This document shows, piece by piece, positions 6,523 through 12,346 of a stretch of DNA of 12,346 nt. The stretch comes from CAZDHT01 sp964505325 (GTDB lineage: Bacteria > Planctomycetota > PUPC01): NCBI GenBank assembly GCA_964505325.1, contig CAZDHT010000164.1:1-12346 (forward strand), in the 5' to 3' direction. The position numbers and the translations under genes were made by a program. Each line of letters begins with the position of its first letter. The stretch's first letter is position 1. The notes beneath the pieces were generated by a model. The model was not told the origin of the DNA. It did no database searches and saw only the letters and a program-made list of their open reading frames with translations.

Positions 6523-7893
6523 ATGGTTCGAGCCGAAATCAAGTGTGGCGTGCTCGCCGCCGTCTCGATTTGCCTGGTGGCGACGGGATGCGCGTCGGAG
6601 GCCTTGACCCGAATGGGCGACGACCTCGAACTCCAGTTCCAGCAGAAGGGCGCGGAGATCGAGCACGCCATCAACAAGGTCGGCGAGGCCCTCACCGGCA
6701 GCGCCACCCGCGCCCAGGACAAGGCCGAAAAGTTCTACGACCGCCTGGTGAACAAGTACGAAAAGCACCATAAGCCGTCGAAGCTGGTCTTCTTCCTGGA
6801 CGATGCCGAAGCGCCGGCCAGGCCCACCACGGCGGAGACGGCCGCCGCTCGCGGGGCGGAGGGGCGACCGGTCGTCGTGGCGCCCGAGGAGATCAAGTCC
6901 GAGTTCCTCGGCGAACGTATGCTCGAACACCGCGGGCTCCGCCTGCTGTGGAAGCTCGCGCTCGACGGCTCCGGCGCCCGGCACGCCGATGTCAACAACG
7001 GCTATCTCTATGTGGTCACCAAGCTGAACCGGATGTACTCTATCGAACTCAAGACCGGGCTGACTCGGTGGATCACCGATCTGGGAGCCCGCCCGGACGG
7101 CCCTCCGGGATTCAACGACATCTACGTCGTAATCAGCGCCGGTGATGTTGTCCGGGTGATCGATAAGCGCGTCGGTAAGGACAAATGGAAGTTCGAGACC
7201 AAGGTCCAGCCGTCCTCGCGGCCCTACTGCACCTCGTTTTACTTCGTCTTTGGATGCTGGACAGGCAAGGCGTGCGGGTTCAAATTCGGGGAGCGGCATC
7301 CCGCTTGGCAGTTCAAAGCGGGCAACCATGTCTTTGCTGCGCCCTACCTCTTTGGCATTCACGCGTTCGCTGCGACCGACAACGGGCTGTGCGTCAAGTA
7401 CAACACGGCCGCCGAGCTGGGCAGCGGCGAAACCAACTTTGGTGGCAGGCCCGTCGGTGATCTGGTGGGCAGCAAGGATCTGATGTTCATCGGTACCGAG
7501 AACTACGAGATGGTCGCGATCCGCGCGGCCACCGGAGACAAAGCCTGGACCCACGGTTGCGGCGGCCGGGTCGTCGGCGGGCCGTGGCTCTCACAGACCG
7601 AAAACGTCCTCTACTACAGCGCCCATGATGACGGCCTCTATGCCCTCACCGCGATCACCGGAAAGGCGCGCTGGAAGGTCCCGCGCGGCGTGAAACCGGT
7701 CGCCCTTTCAGGCGCCTACCTGTTCGTCTTGCGGGACGACGGGACGGTGAGCAAGGTGGACAACGGAACGGGAAAGGTCATCTGGTCCGAGTCTGTCGAG
7801 CCGTTCGTCAGCGTGGTCGGCCACATGCAGAACGAGGTCATGTACCTGATCTCGGCTGACGGCCAGGTGTTCGCTGTCGCGCCCAAGAAATGA
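6523..7893 (+). CDS. Lipoprotein with PQQ-type beta-propeller repeats
   Basis: A 456-aa predicted exported protein. The N-terminus has a basic/hydrophobic signal ending in a lipobox-like VATGC, which would put a lipid on C23. Residues about 25-85 are charged and helical-looking (ends in many Lys and Glu), then a linker rich in Ala, Thr and Glu. From about 140 to the end, repeats of the PQQ/BamB-like type appear, with the pattern of a hydrophobic strand, then D-G or N-G, then TGxxxW: for example ELKTGLTRW, AATGDKAW, AITGKARWKV and NGTGKVIW. This predicts a beta-propeller used for protein binding, not necessarily PQQ binding; no dehydrogenase catalytic residues are evident. Its role in the envelope is unknown; BamB-like scaffolding is one possibility. 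GGAGGAG upstream of the ATG at 6523 is a good ribosome site. Its TGA overlaps the next gene's ATG (ATGA), suggesting coupled translation with the TPR protein. Confidence 0.85.
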   Translation: MVRAEIKCGVLAAVSICLVATGCASEALTRMGDDLELQFQQKGAEIEHAINKVGEALTGSATRAQDKAEKFYDRLVNKYEKHHKPSKLVFFLDDAEAPARPTTAETAAARGAEGRPVVVAPEEIKSEFLGERMLEHRGLRLLWKLALDGSGARHADVNNGYLYVVTKLNRMYSIELKTGLTRWITDLGARPDGPPGFNDIYVVISAGDVVRVIDKRVGKDKWKFETKVQPSSRPYCTSFYFVFGCWTGKACGFKFGERHPAWQFKAGNHVFAAPYLFGIHAFAATDNGLCVKYNTAAELGSGETNFGGRPVGDLVGSKDLMFIGTENYEMVAIRAATGDKAWTHGCGGRVVGGPWLSQTENVLYYSAHDDGLYALTAITGKARWKVPRGVKPVALSGAYLFVLRDDGTVSKVDNGTGKVIWSESVEPFVSVVGHMQNEVMYLISADGQVFAVAPKK

Positions 7894-9488
7894 GCGGCCA
7901 GCCCGCACTCAGAGCCCTCTTTGCCGGCCCGCTCCTGTGGGCCTTGATGATCACCATCCATGCCGAGGCGGCCGCCGCCGCCGCTCCGCCGTCTCTGACA
8001 ATCGTCTTTCTCACGGGCAAAGCGCCCGAGGGATCCGCCTACCCGCGCACCATCATCCGCACGCTCCGGCACGAGACCATCCGCCGGGCGCGGGGCAGCC
8101 TCGTGGACGTGACCCGCTGGCGCCCCACCGGCGCCGGCGCGGATGTGGCCGTGACCGCCACCGTCGGGCCGCGCCGGATCGTGGTCCGAATCGCGCCCCG
8201 TTCCGACAAAGGCAGGGCCGCGCTGCCCAGCGATCATGCGGCGTACGGCGCCGCCTCGCCGCCGGAGCTGGTCGCCAGGGCCGAGCAGGCCGCGGCATAT
8301 GTCGCGCGGTCTCTGACCGGCGACGCACGCCCGATCGCGCCGCGGACATTGCTGCCCGAGACGGCCCTGAAACCGTTCGAGAAAGCGCTCGCCTTGGGCG
8401 CCGCCGACAAGATGGACGCGCTGATCGAGAAGCGGTCGCTTCTCTCGAAAGCCGTGAGCGCCGCTCCGAAATGGGCGCTCGCACGTCTCGAACTGGGCAA
8501 GACCATCGGCGCCCAGGGCGACGCCAAAGGCGCCGTCCCGCCCCTTTCCAAGGCCTGTGAACTCAGCCCCGACGACCCAGAGGCGCGGGCCGAGCTGGCG
8601 CTCGCCTACCGGCGCGCCGGCCGTTATGCCGACGCCGTGTCGAGCTATTCTCGCGCGCTGGCCCTTGCGCCGCGGGATCCCGTCACGCACAACAACTTCG
8701 GCGTCGCGCTGCTGTTAGCCCGGCAGCCCCCAGGAGCGGTGAAGCACTTCGAGCAGGCCGTCGAGATCGAGCCGCTCTATCACGAGCCGCTCATCAATCT
8801 CGGCACGCACTACCGCTCCATCGGCGAGGAACACAAGGCCGAGGAGCACTACCGTCGTGCGGTCGGTCTGGCGCCCAAGGCGCCCGGGCCCCGAATCACC
8901 CTTGCCAAGCTGCTTACCGAGAGCGGCAGACACCGGGCCGCCGAGCGGCAGCTTGAGTCCGCCGTGACCGACAACCCGGACCACGCGGCCGCCAGGCTCG
9001 AGTACGCGGTGGTGCTGGCACGGCGGCAGAAATACTCGCCGGCCATCAAGCACCTTGAGCGCGTGCTGGAGATCGCGCCGGAGTACCGCGAGGCGTGGTA
9101 CAACCTCGGCCTCTGCCACCATTACATGGGCCGCGACGACAAGGCCATCGAGGTCTTTGAAAAGGGCATCCGGCGTGAGCCGGATCATGCTCCTTTGTAT
9201 TACGGCCTCGGGCTGGCGTACGAGGCGAAGAAGGAGCGCCGGCTCGCCGAAGAGGCCCTGAAAATGGCCCTCGAAAAGGACCCGAAACTCCTGCCCGCCG
9301 AGTTGGCCCTGAAGCGGGTCCGAGGCGAATTTGCGCCGCGGGAGCTCGCCTGGCCGTTCGGGCTGCTGTGCCCCGCCAGAAAGGGCGGGCGCGCCGGTGC
9401 GTCGTGTCTTCCATCGGCGATCACGCTGGCGGCGCTGTTCCTCCCGGCGCTTGCGCTGCGGCGTCGGTCCCGCAGTCGTTTCAGATGA
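7890..9488 (+). CDS. Exported TPR-repeat protein with C-terminal sorting-like tail
   Basis: A 532-aa protein with a likely N-terminal signal sequence (hydrophobic 8-25, then AEAAAAAA). Residues about 35-185 form an unrecognised domain. Eight regular 34-residue tetratricopeptide repeats follow from about 196 to 467, including PEARAELALAYRRAGRYADA at 230 and REAWYNLGLCHHYMGRDDKA at 400, with the usual Trp/Leu/Gly/Tyr/Ala/Pro pattern. TPRs form a superhelix for protein-protein contacts. The last 30 residues are unusual: Gly/Ala-rich with C506, a 15-residue hydrophobic segment (about 508-522), then RRRSRSRFR. This three-part layout resembles C-terminal surface-sorting signals such as MYXO-CTERM or Synerg-CTERM; the assignment is by layout, not by a family match. 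The ATG overlaps the stop of the lipoprotein gene by four bases, so the two are probably translated together. Partner protein unknown. Confidence 0.87.
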   Translation: MSGQPALRALFAGPLLWALMITIHAEAAAAAAPPSLTIVFLTGKAPEGSAYPRTIIRTLRHETIRRARGSLVDVTRWRPTGAGADVAVTATVGPRRIVVRIAPRSDKGRAALPSDHAAYGAASPPELVARAEQAAAYVARSLTGDARPIAPRTLLPETALKPFEKALALGAADKMDALIEKRSLLSKAVSAAPKWALARLELGKTIGAQGDAKGAVPPLSKACELSPDDPEARAELALAYRRAGRYADAVSSYSRALALAPRDPVTHNNFGVALLLARQPPGAVKHFEQAVEIEPLYHEPLINLGTHYRSIGEEHKAEEHYRRAVGLAPKAPGPRITLAKLLTESGRHRAAERQLESAVTDNPDHAAARLEYAVVLARRQKYSPAIKHLERVLEIAPEYREAWYNLGLCHHYMGRDDKAIEVFEKGIRREPDHAPLYYGLGLAYEAKKERRLAEEALKMALEKDPKLLPAELALKRVRGEFAPRELAWPFGLLCPARKGGRAGASCLPSAITLAALFLPALALRRRSRSRFR

Positions 9489-9492
9489 CGCT

Positions 9493-9576
9493 TTTCCACC
9501 CAGCGGACAGGCAGGACTTTTGAGATTCTCTGCACCCTTTTGTGGACTTCCACGGACTTATGGGTGAGGGTGGAAA
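9493..9576. repeat. Nested inverted repeats after the TPR gene
   Basis: TTTCCACCC (9493-9501) pairs with GGGTGGAAA (9568-9576). Inside, CACCC (9533-9537) pairs with GGGTG (9562-9566), and GTGGA (9542-9546) pairs with TCCAC (9549-9553) around a 2-nt gap. RNA from here could fold into a stem with a short inner hairpin. It lies five bases past the TPR stop codon, so it may protect or end the operon transcript, but there is no T-tract typical of an intrinsic terminator. Confidence 0.45.
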
Positions 9577-9605
9577 GACTGCGCCCTTTCTGAGCGGACC
9601 TGCGC

Positions 9606-9611
9606 TATAAT
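9606..9611 (+). promoter_or_regulatory. Probable -10 box of the kinase gene
   Basis: An exact TATAAT lies 89 bp before the preferred kinase start. No good -35 hexamer is visible 16-18 bp upstream, so it would be a weak or activator-dependent promoter. Transcription would begin near 9618. The ATG at 9610 overlaps this box, so it could not be in the message made from it. Confidence 0.45.
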
Positions 9612-9683
9612 GAAAGAGCGTCCCTGCGGCACATGGGACGCGCGGCGCAGGGCGGGGTCCGGCCTCCCGAAACGAGGGCCTGC

Positions 9684-9697
9684 AAGAAGGGGAAAGG
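9684..9697 (+). promoter_or_regulatory. Strong purine-rich ribosome binding site favouring a TTG start
   Basis: AAGAAGGGGAAAGG lies just upstream of TTG 9700; the GAAGGGGA part ends six bases before it. The alternative ATG at 9610 has no comparable site. This decides the start chosen for the kinase. Confidence 0.6.
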
Positions 9698-9699
9698 TC

Positions 9700-11814
9700 T
9701 TGGCACAGCCCAATCCGCAGAACGCTCAGGCTCAGAGCGCCGCCGGCCAGGTGCTGGGAGGCTTCGAGATCATTACGAAGCTCGGCCAGGGCGGCATGGG
9801 GGCGGTGTTCCTGGCGCGCCAGGTCTCGATGGATCGGCAGGTCGCGCTCAAGGTCCTCCCGCAGCGCCTCGGGAGGAGCAAGGAATTCGTCGAGCGCTTC
9901 CTCCGCGAAGCGCGGGCCGCCGCGCAACTCAGCCACGTCAACATCGTCCAGGCCATCGATGCCGGGCATGCCAGCGGGTACTACTACTTCGCCATGGAGT
10001 ACGTCGCCGGGCGCGACCTCCGGCAGATACTCGACCGCGAGGGAGCGCTTCCTGAGAAGCAGGCCCTGGAGTTCACCAGGCAGCTCGCGGGCGCGCTCGA
10101 CTACGCCCACACCGCCGCCCACGTGATCCACCGCGACATCAAGCCCGAGAATGTTCTCGTTACGGCCGCCGGAGTGCCCAAGCTGACCGACCTCGGCCTG
10201 GCGCGCGAGGTCACGCGCGGGGATCAAAGCCTCACCAAGACCGGCGTCGCCATGGGAACGCCGAACTACATCTCGCCCGAGCAGGTACGCGGCGAGACCG
10301 ATCTCGACGGCCGGACGGACGTCTATTCGCTGGGCGCGACGCTCTACCATTTGCTCACCGGCCAGCCGCCTTACACGGGCGGCACTTCCGCCGAAGTGAT
10401 GGCCAAGCACCTCAGCGACCCGGTTCCGGACGCCCGGGCCGTGAATCCGCGGGTCTCCGCAGCGGCTGCGGCGATCGTCCGGAAAGCGATGATGAAGGAC
10501 CGCCGCCAGCGCTATCCCAGCGCCCGCGACATGGCCAATGACATCGAGCGCGCGCTCGGCGGCGCCTCCCCGGCCGCCGTCGCGGCCGTGGCAGCAGCGC
10601 CCACGGTGAAGATGAGGGCGCGGACCGGTTCCATCGTCCGCAGAAGGCGCGCCCGTGTTCGTTCGGCGTGGCCTTACGTCGGCGGGATCGCCGCCGTGGC
10701 CGCCCTGGCGGTCCTGGTCTGGCTGGCTGTGCTGTCCAGGTCGGGTCCGCAGCGCCCGGAGCCGCCCCACAACCCGGCCGTTAGCAGACACCCGGCGGCG
10801 GTTGCGCCGGACCCGAACAAGACGAACCCGCCGAACGAGGTCGTCACCGATCCCGAAGACCCGTCCCCCGGCAAGCCCGAAGACCCGGCGGCGGTCGAGG
10901 CCGATCGGCGGAAGCGGGCCGATGCCGAGTTCGCCCGAATGAAGGAGGAGGCGAAAGCCCGCGCCGACGCGGAGGACTTCGACGGAGCCATCGCCGTCTT
11001 CGCCGGCATCTCCCCCGAGTTCCGCGATCTCCTGTCGGACCGGGCGAAGGGGGAAGTCACGGCGCTGGACACGCAGGCCGAGAAGCGCATCATCCCCGTG
11101 CTGGAGTCGGCCCAGCGCCTCGAGACGGAGAAGAAATACGATGACGGCCTCGCCAAGCTCGACGAGCTGGACGACGTGAAGTACAAGAGCCTCGATGCCC
11201 GCAAGGAAGAGCTGCGCAAGCGCCTGGCCGACGTGATCGCAAAGCGGGACGCCGAGGCGAAGCAGAGCGCCCTCGCCCAGGCGAAGACAGAGACGCTGAA
11301 GACACTCATCGCCGCAAACATCAAGCTCTACGAGACCTACATCAAGAAGTGCGACGAGCTCAAGAACGCGGAGAGCGCCGCGCTCAAGGGCGAGTACGCA
11401 CCGCAGTACCTCAAAGTCAACAAGGACATTGAAGACCTGTCGAACAAGATCAGCGACATCAACCGCCAGCTTCGCAACCTTCGCAGTGGCGGCGGGGGTG
11501 ACCGCGGCAAAGGGCGGTGGGGCCGCTGGTTCAAGCCGATCAGACGACGGGACGGGGGCTCCGCCGAAGAGAGGCGGGATCTCGAGCGGCAGCGCTCCGC
11601 GCTGAGCAAGCAGAAGATCGCGCGGCTAAAGGACAAGCTTCGCATCGAGCTCACCGTGAAGTCGCAGCGGAAGCAGATCTCCGCCCGCGACCAGAAGCGG
11701 CGGAGTCAGGTCGTAGCGACCTACAAGGCCCACGCGGCGACGCTCAAGAGCGGCACGGAACTCACCCAGGAGAAGATGGTCGCCAACTACGAGGCGGCCG
11801 TCCAGGTCAAGTGA
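9700..11814 (+). CDS. Transmembrane serine/threonine protein kinase (PknB-like) with long C-terminal coiled-coil domain
   Basis: A Hanks-type kinase of 704 aa from TTG 9700 (734 aa if the ATG at 9610 were used; those 30 extra residues look non-family and precede the predicted transcript start). The kinase domain spans about 20-285: glycine loop GQGGMG, catalytic K51 in VALK, E70, HRDIKPEN with catalytic D146 and N151, metal-binding D164 in DLGLA (DLG replaces DFG, common in this class), and SPE in place of APE. All catalytic residues are present, so it should be active. An Arg-rich stretch precedes one membrane helix (about 327-347, GGIAAVAALAVLVWLAVL). The remaining about 355 residues should be outside the cytoplasm: a Pro-rich linker, then charged helices rich in Glu, Lys and Ala that look like coiled coil, broken by a Gly/Arg/Trp segment near 11490-11560. 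No PASTA or other known sensor domain is seen. Ligand and substrates unknown. Confidence 0.92.
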   Translation: MAQPNPQNAQAQSAAGQVLGGFEIITKLGQGGMGAVFLARQVSMDRQVALKVLPQRLGRSKEFVERFLREARAAAQLSHVNIVQAIDAGHASGYYYFAMEYVAGRDLRQILDREGALPEKQALEFTRQLAGALDYAHTAAHVIHRDIKPENVLVTAAGVPKLTDLGLAREVTRGDQSLTKTGVAMGTPNYISPEQVRGETDLDGRTDVYSLGATLYHLLTGQPPYTGGTSAEVMAKHLSDPVPDARAVNPRVSAAAAAIVRKAMMKDRRQRYPSARDMANDIERALGGASPAAVAAVAAAPTVKMRARTGSIVRRRRARVRSAWPYVGGIAAVAALAVLVWLAVLSRSGPQRPEPPHNPAVSRHPAAVAPDPNKTNPPNEVVTDPEDPSPGKPEDPAAVEADRRKRADAEFARMKEEAKARADAEDFDGAIAVFAGISPEFRDLLSDRAKGEVTALDTQAEKRIIPVLESAQRLETEKKYDDGLAKLDELDDVKYKSLDARKEELRKRLADVIAKRDAEAKQSALAQAKTETLKTLIAANIKLYETYIKKCDELKNAESAALKGEYAPQYLKVNKDIEDLSNKISDINRQLRNLRSGGGGDRGKGRWGRWFKPIRRRDGGSAEERRDLERQRSALSKQKIARLKDKLRIELTVKSQRKQISARDQKRRSQVVATYKAHAATLKSGTELTQEKMVANYEAAVQVK

Positions 11815-11866
11815 CCCCACCTGCATCATACCGGCCTCCGGAGCAAGGACCCACACGTGTAGCATA

Positions 11867-11910
11867 AAGTGGTACTTTTGAACGACACCTGTTCCAAAAA
11901 AGTACCACTT
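11867..11910. repeat. Fold-back element with perfect 13-bp arms
   Basis: AAGTGGTACTTTT (11867-11879) and AAAAGTACCACTT (11898-11910) are perfect inverted repeats. GAAC (11880-11883) and GTTC (11891-11894) continue the pairing after a small bulge, leaving a 7-nt loop. It is much more AT-rich than the flanks. It could act as a transcription end signal for the kinase (52 bp after the stop) or be a small dispersed palindromic element; no T-tract follows on the plus strand. Confidence 0.75.
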
Positions 11911-11960
11911 CTTAGCGCCCCGGCGCATCGCCGACGTGAGCGAAGCCGAGCTGATATTCT

Positions 11961-12038
11961 CCTCTCGCCCTCGGGGTCCTGCTCTCGCCATCGGGGTCCT
12001 GCTCTCGCCATCGGGGTCCTGCTCTCGCAATCGGGGTC
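11961..12038. repeat. 20-bp tandem repeat, about 3.9 copies
   Basis: The unit TCGGGGTCCTGCTCTCGCCA occurs at 11971-11990 and 11991-12010 exactly and at 12011-12030 with one change (CAA for CCA at the end). Partial units flank it: CCTCTCGCCC at 11961-11970 and TCGGGGTC at 12031-12038. The period is not a multiple of three, and no gene covers it, so it is not a protein repeat. The near identity of copies suggests recent expansion or active copying. Confidence 0.9.
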
Positions 12039-12058
12039 GTCGCCGCGGGCCGATGGTC

Positions 12059-12124
12059 TCTTCGTGGCACGGGCATCTTGCCAGAGGGCGCACGCCTCTT
12101 CGTGGCACGGGCATCTTGCCCGTG
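12059..12124. repeat. Two copies of a dispersed-type hairpin repeat
   Basis: A 24-bp sequence starting TCTTCGTGGCACGGGCATC is present at 12059-12082 and again, identically, at 12097-12120. In the second copy it extends into a perfect 8-bp hairpin, CACGGGCA, loop TCT, TGCCCGTG (12106-12124); the first copy breaks after TTGCC. Read on the minus strand it gives HGQDARAT-like and MPVPR-like peptides, which I recall as spurious translations of repeats abundant in planctomycete and related metagenome genomes. Mobile or REP-like origin is an inference. Confidence 0.75.
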
Positions 12125-12216
12125 GGCCAACACGCCCCGCCCGCCGGAATTCCCCGAGTTCAGCGTATCGACTCCTCCCGCTCGTGACCCCGCGTGCATG
12201 CGGGCCCGTCCTGTGG

Positions 12217-12222
12217 TATACT
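12217..12222 (+). promoter_or_regulatory. Possible -10 box (TATACT) near the window edge
   Basis: TATACT has one mismatch to TATAAT. No recognisable -35 hexamer lies at the proper distance. It could drive a gene beyond the right edge, as the context (box followed by GGC-rich leader) resembles the kinase leader. Weak. Confidence 0.2.
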
Positions 12223-12346
12223 CCTCATAGGCGCAGAGGCGGCGGCACAAAGGGGGCGGCAAAGCGGCGGCAACGGACGCAACAACCAGGCACTGCTCCC
12301 CCGAAACTGCCGCAGAAACCGCGGCCGCCCCAGAAAGAACCGGAGA

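Larger units (their letters stand above)
11815..12346. other. Repeat-rich non-coding region
   Basis: No convincing gene follows the kinase. Open frames on the minus strand run across repeats and have no recognisable product. The region holds a fold-back element, a 20-bp tandem repeat and two copies of a hairpin-forming repeat, listed separately. After about 12225 the sequence is rich in GGC/CGG; the plus frame around 12290-12345 reads as Pro/Lys/Gln-rich, so a gene may begin near the window edge, but no start codon can be assigned. Confidence 0.55.

Noticed and set aside
11867..11910. Classical intrinsic terminator of the kinase gene
   Set aside because: The stem is AT-rich and is not followed by a T-tract on the plus strand; a transcription-stop role remains possible but is not shown.
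11971..12030. CRISPR array
   Set aside because: The repeats are 20 bp, directly abutting, with no spacers; this is a plain tandem repeat.
11626..12262. Minus-strand open frames over the right-end repeats
   Set aside because: They read through the tandem and hairpin repeats (strings like HGQDARAT), and the 20-bp period would shift frame each unit, so they are not genuine coding.
12184..12346. Partial plus-strand gene starting at GTG 12184
   Set aside because: The frame is open and Pro/Lys-rich at its end, but there is no ribosome site, no recognisable sequence, and the TATACT box lies downstream of the GTG.

Overview
The window is visibly GC-rich bacterial chromosome. Gene content points to a Planctomycetota-like or related, mostly uncultured lineage: a membrane-anchored Hanks-type Ser/Thr kinase with a long C-terminal extension, a lipoprotein with PQQ-type repeats, a large TPR protein, a SEC-C protein, and intergenic repeats of a kind I recall from such genomes. 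The phylum is an inference; no rRNA or other phylogenetic marker is present.

Layout. (1) 1-367 has no convincing gene; it holds degenerate short repeats and small hairpins. (2) 368-1978, minus strand: a 536-aa SEC-C metal-binding-motif protein of unknown role, with its own plausible promoter. (3) 1979-2402: a divergent intergenic region with small repeats, a nested hairpin, and a perfect consensus sigma70-type promoter (TTGACA, 17 bp, TATAAT) pointing right. (4) 2403-9488, plus strand: a tight row of five genes. They are an IspH-UbiA fusion (TTG start), prfB (peptide chain release factor 2, read through a +1 programmed frameshift at CTT TGA C), glyA, a PQQ-repeat lipoprotein and an 8-TPR protein. 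Spacings are 7 bp, a 1-bp overlap, 21 bp and a 4-bp ATGA overlap, consistent with one operon driven by the promoter at 2335-2363. (5) 9489-9699: intergenic region with nested inverted repeats and a TATAAT box. (6) 9700-11814: transmembrane Ser/Thr kinase, probably starting at a TTG. (7) 11815-12346: non-coding and repeat-rich, with a fold-back element, a 20-bp tandem repeat, and two copies of a hairpin-forming repeat.

How the genes work together. ispH (isoprenoid precursors), prfB (termination at UGA/UAA) and glyA (one-carbon units) are housekeeping functions; the UbiA-like half of the fusion suggests prenyl chemistry tied to the membrane. The last two genes of the row encode an exported lipoprotein and an exported TPR protein whose reading frames overlap, so they probably act together in the cell envelope. 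The kinase that follows has an extracytoplasmic coiled-coil-rich domain and may sense envelope state, but a link to the upstream pair rests on position only.

The most noteworthy items are the IspH-UbiA fusion with a degenerate first aspartate motif, the textbook prfB frameshift site, the C-terminal Cys/transmembrane/Arg sorting-like tail on the TPR protein, and the repeat cluster at the right end. I saw no CRISPR array, transposase, tRNA or rRNA.
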